DNA of 64,000 bases from Planktothrix paucivesiculata PCC 9631 (GTDB taxonomy: Bacteria; Cyanobacteriota; Cyanobacteriia; Cyanobacteriales; Microcoleaceae): contig NZ_LR735000.1 in assembly GCF_900009265.2 (NCBI RefSeq), positions 1 through 64,000 of the forward strand, read 5' to 3'. The notes under the pieces were generated by a model. That model did not search any database. It saw only the letters and a list, made by a program, of their open reading frames with translations, and was not told the origin of the DNA. The translations under genes and the position numbers were made by a program. Each line of letters opens with the position of its first letter. Position 1 is the first letter of the stretch. Of this stretch, positions 63,401 to 64,000 are shown in pieces.

Positions 63401-64000
63401 AGATTGTAAATCAAAATTATCAGCCCGAACATTCAGGTTTAAATTAGATAATTGGGGAATACCATTTCCTTGAAATTCCACCCCAATTAAGCCATCGGTT
63501 GAAAATCCCTGGGTTTCCGCTTTTTTAATATTAATTTCTCGACCATTCCAACTAGCAATGGCTTCAAAAGGTTGTTTAATAATCGGTAATTCTGTGAGTC
63601 GTAATTGACCTAATGCTTGTATAGTCTTAGGATTAAAACTATTAAGGTTTCCTTCTCCGGTGATTTCAGTAGTTAATAATCCTCGCAATAAAGGCATATT
63701 TTCAGCTTGCTGTAATAGTCCATTTTGACGCAGATTAGTAGGGATTTGAGATTCGACTAATTGAGAGAATCGACCTAAAGCAATTTGATCTCCTTTAATA
63801 GTTGTTTTCCATTGTCCTTGTCGAGTTTCTCCGGTTGCTAAAATGACTCCTCCATCTCGACCTAAATTGACTTGACTATCGAGAAAAGCTATTAAGTTAT
63901 TCGGGGAAAAATTAGTGAGATTTCCGTTAATTTTTGCTGACCCTTGTAGGAATCCTCCTTGGAAATTTAAGGCGTTAATTTCAGCTAATAAACTAGGTTG
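60428..64000 (-). CDS. TamB-like translocation/assembly module protein (DUF490), 5' end outside
   Basis: More than 1180 residues are visible and the frame stays open through 64000, so the start lies off the window. Long runs of beta-strand repeats (such as GSLQQPETGGIKLDLKPEG and FNAQGTIELNGSL) give the hydrophobic groove of TamB/bridge-like lipid-transfer proteins. The C-terminal part matches the TamB (DUF490) domain, ending FRNESEIRFEYETRF, a final outer-membrane-like strand. TamB spans the periplasm and helps outer-membrane assembly or phospholipid transport. Full-length cyanobacterial versions are usually 1500-2000 residues. A Pro/Thr-rich linker lies near residue 790 of the visible part. 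Confidence 0.9.
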   Translation of the reverse strand, partial: QPSLLAEINALNFQGGFLQGSAKINGNLTNFSPNNLIAFLDSQVNLGRDGGVILATGETRQGQWKTTIKGDQIALGRFSQLVESQIPTNLRQNGLLQQAENMPLLRGLLTTEITGEGNLNSFNPKTIQALGQLRLTELPIIKQPFEAIASWNGREINIKKAETQGFSTDGLIGVEFQGNGIPQLSNLNLNVRADNFDLQSPLVQNLLTALPLEITTGESALVAGIVDFNGKLTGTPSALNLNGNLRLNNFAVRDVTFEPILAGTVNIIPNQQVNIALAGERDKIELALDNQYLPTSFLVKRNDSQLVGNSQGNNLEINLDDFPLQTLSLSPLAELNIGQLKGIASGKLTVSNLASFDINKIGVIGNIAIQNLILGHIETDLFLGNFSYQNGIAKLIDAELSKGMTQILINGQANVSEILASLSTPQTTNLSTVSNQFEGTIKIPQGSLQDVLTALKIFNLADFGRGLTPPNYGIAADVKPVPVGLPPTATLFEQLQRLEEIRQILQQSLAEIADQPLPPLQDLDGKFTGEIAFQGSIPSGINATATIKGQDWNYGRYTADQFLLEANFADNVVRVEPIQLRAGSALYDFRGQLNLANQQTSGQFRGKNIRLEEIEKIVDLPNVDLTGQLNVRASIAGTLENPQSSGELTLLEATVNDEPIQEAQSSFSYNNARLRFGGSLLVTETDPISFRGTLPFKLPFAKVSSESDVVDVRVDIKDQGLAVINLLNPELNWQEGKGLVQLRISGSLQQPETGGIKLDLKPEGLFKIQDAVLTARSLEQSIVGLSGTAVFIGDRIQVKDIEGDLQGDKGTGHIRLNGVLPVSYLLEENDPDRSTPLQLDLEQLTLNLPELYKGNADGAIIIKGTVLKPKLGGEVILSQGKVTLPSEQTATLPTDTISTTPPPVDVSLNGLKLTLGDNIQVMTPPILNAPLINFNAQGTIELNGSLASLDNIRPQGTIDLTGGQVNLYTSQLRLDRGYPQRAIFVPSQGLDPILDVRLVTRVPETLRFVSPPSAFPAEQTEALSPSRLGTVRTIRITAIVRGSASEINDIIKLQSSPSRSQNELVALLGGSVIQGIQDDSTLVLANIASTGLFGKLQQNVINATGLTEFRIYPSRVAERGSKGTASALGVGIEVGLDVTDNAYVSLSRVLAADQPFQFNINYRLNDNILLRGVTNFRNESEIRFEYETRF

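Overview
The window reads as part of a cyanobacterial chromosome. It carries psaK (photosystem I), raf1 (RuBisCO assembly), menD and an NdbB-like quinone reductase (phylloquinone), cruP, a Tab2-family factor, a PSII S4-domain protein, UPF0367, many GCGATCGC (HIP1) octamers, 7-bp tandem repeats (STRR) and GTAGGGG/CCCCTAC palindromes. By eye it is AT-rich. A filamentous, Planktothrix-like species is my guess from general style only, not a demonstrated assignment.

Layout. 1-1.4 kb: 3' part of a TnpB gene running off the left edge, with hairpins at both sides. 1.5-9 kb: glmM (minus), then three plus-strand genes for envelope glycan work (a GT-C-like membrane protein, a flavoprotein fused to a GtrA domain, a large multi-pass protein). 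9-13.2 kb: a defence scar zone with a single-chain type IIG-like restriction-modification enzyme, an orphan ParD-like antitoxin, MITEs and several decayed direct duplications. 13.2-33.6 kb: mostly minus-strand core genes (DUF4336, HAD, NDH-2, cruP, menD, helicase, raf1, S4 protein) with psaK, an intein-free full-length dnaE and a DUF4349 lipoprotein on plus. 33.9-40.6 kb: serA, prmA, fni, sppA, tab2, separated by heptamer repeats. 40.7-47 kb: a Uma2 gene split by an intact IS630 element, a GH57 enzyme, and a glycogen debranching gene whose reading frame is broken by one extra C so that it falsely appears fused to the next HAD gene. 47-50 kb: tRNA-Ala(CGC) with its own promoter and hairpin, then a Z1-domain ATPase plus a Uma2 nuclease. 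50-55 kb: NhaP-type antiporter and TrkA-type RCK protein (divergent), ECF-type ATPase, small conserved genes and a class V aminotransferase. 55-58.6 kb: YihY/BrkB protein followed by two decayed, abutting IS5-type elements. 58.7-64 kb: small secreted protein, a PIN toxin-antitoxin pair, a P-loop kinase and the 3' part of a tamB-like gene that leaves the right edge.

Themes. Photosynthesis and quinone genes (ndbB-like, psaK, cruP, menD, raf1) cluster loosely at 15-31 kb. Glycogen genes (GH57, debranching enzyme, sugar-phosphatase-like HAD) sit together at 42.5-47 kb. The accessory regions (9-13, 40.7-42.5, 47-50 and 56-60 kb) hold nearly all mobile and defence material. The strongest candidates for something new are the repeat-flanked restriction cassette with its duplicated 3' ends, the Z1+Uma2 pair beside tRNA-Ala, and the nested palindrome-in-MITE architecture that recurs in the window.
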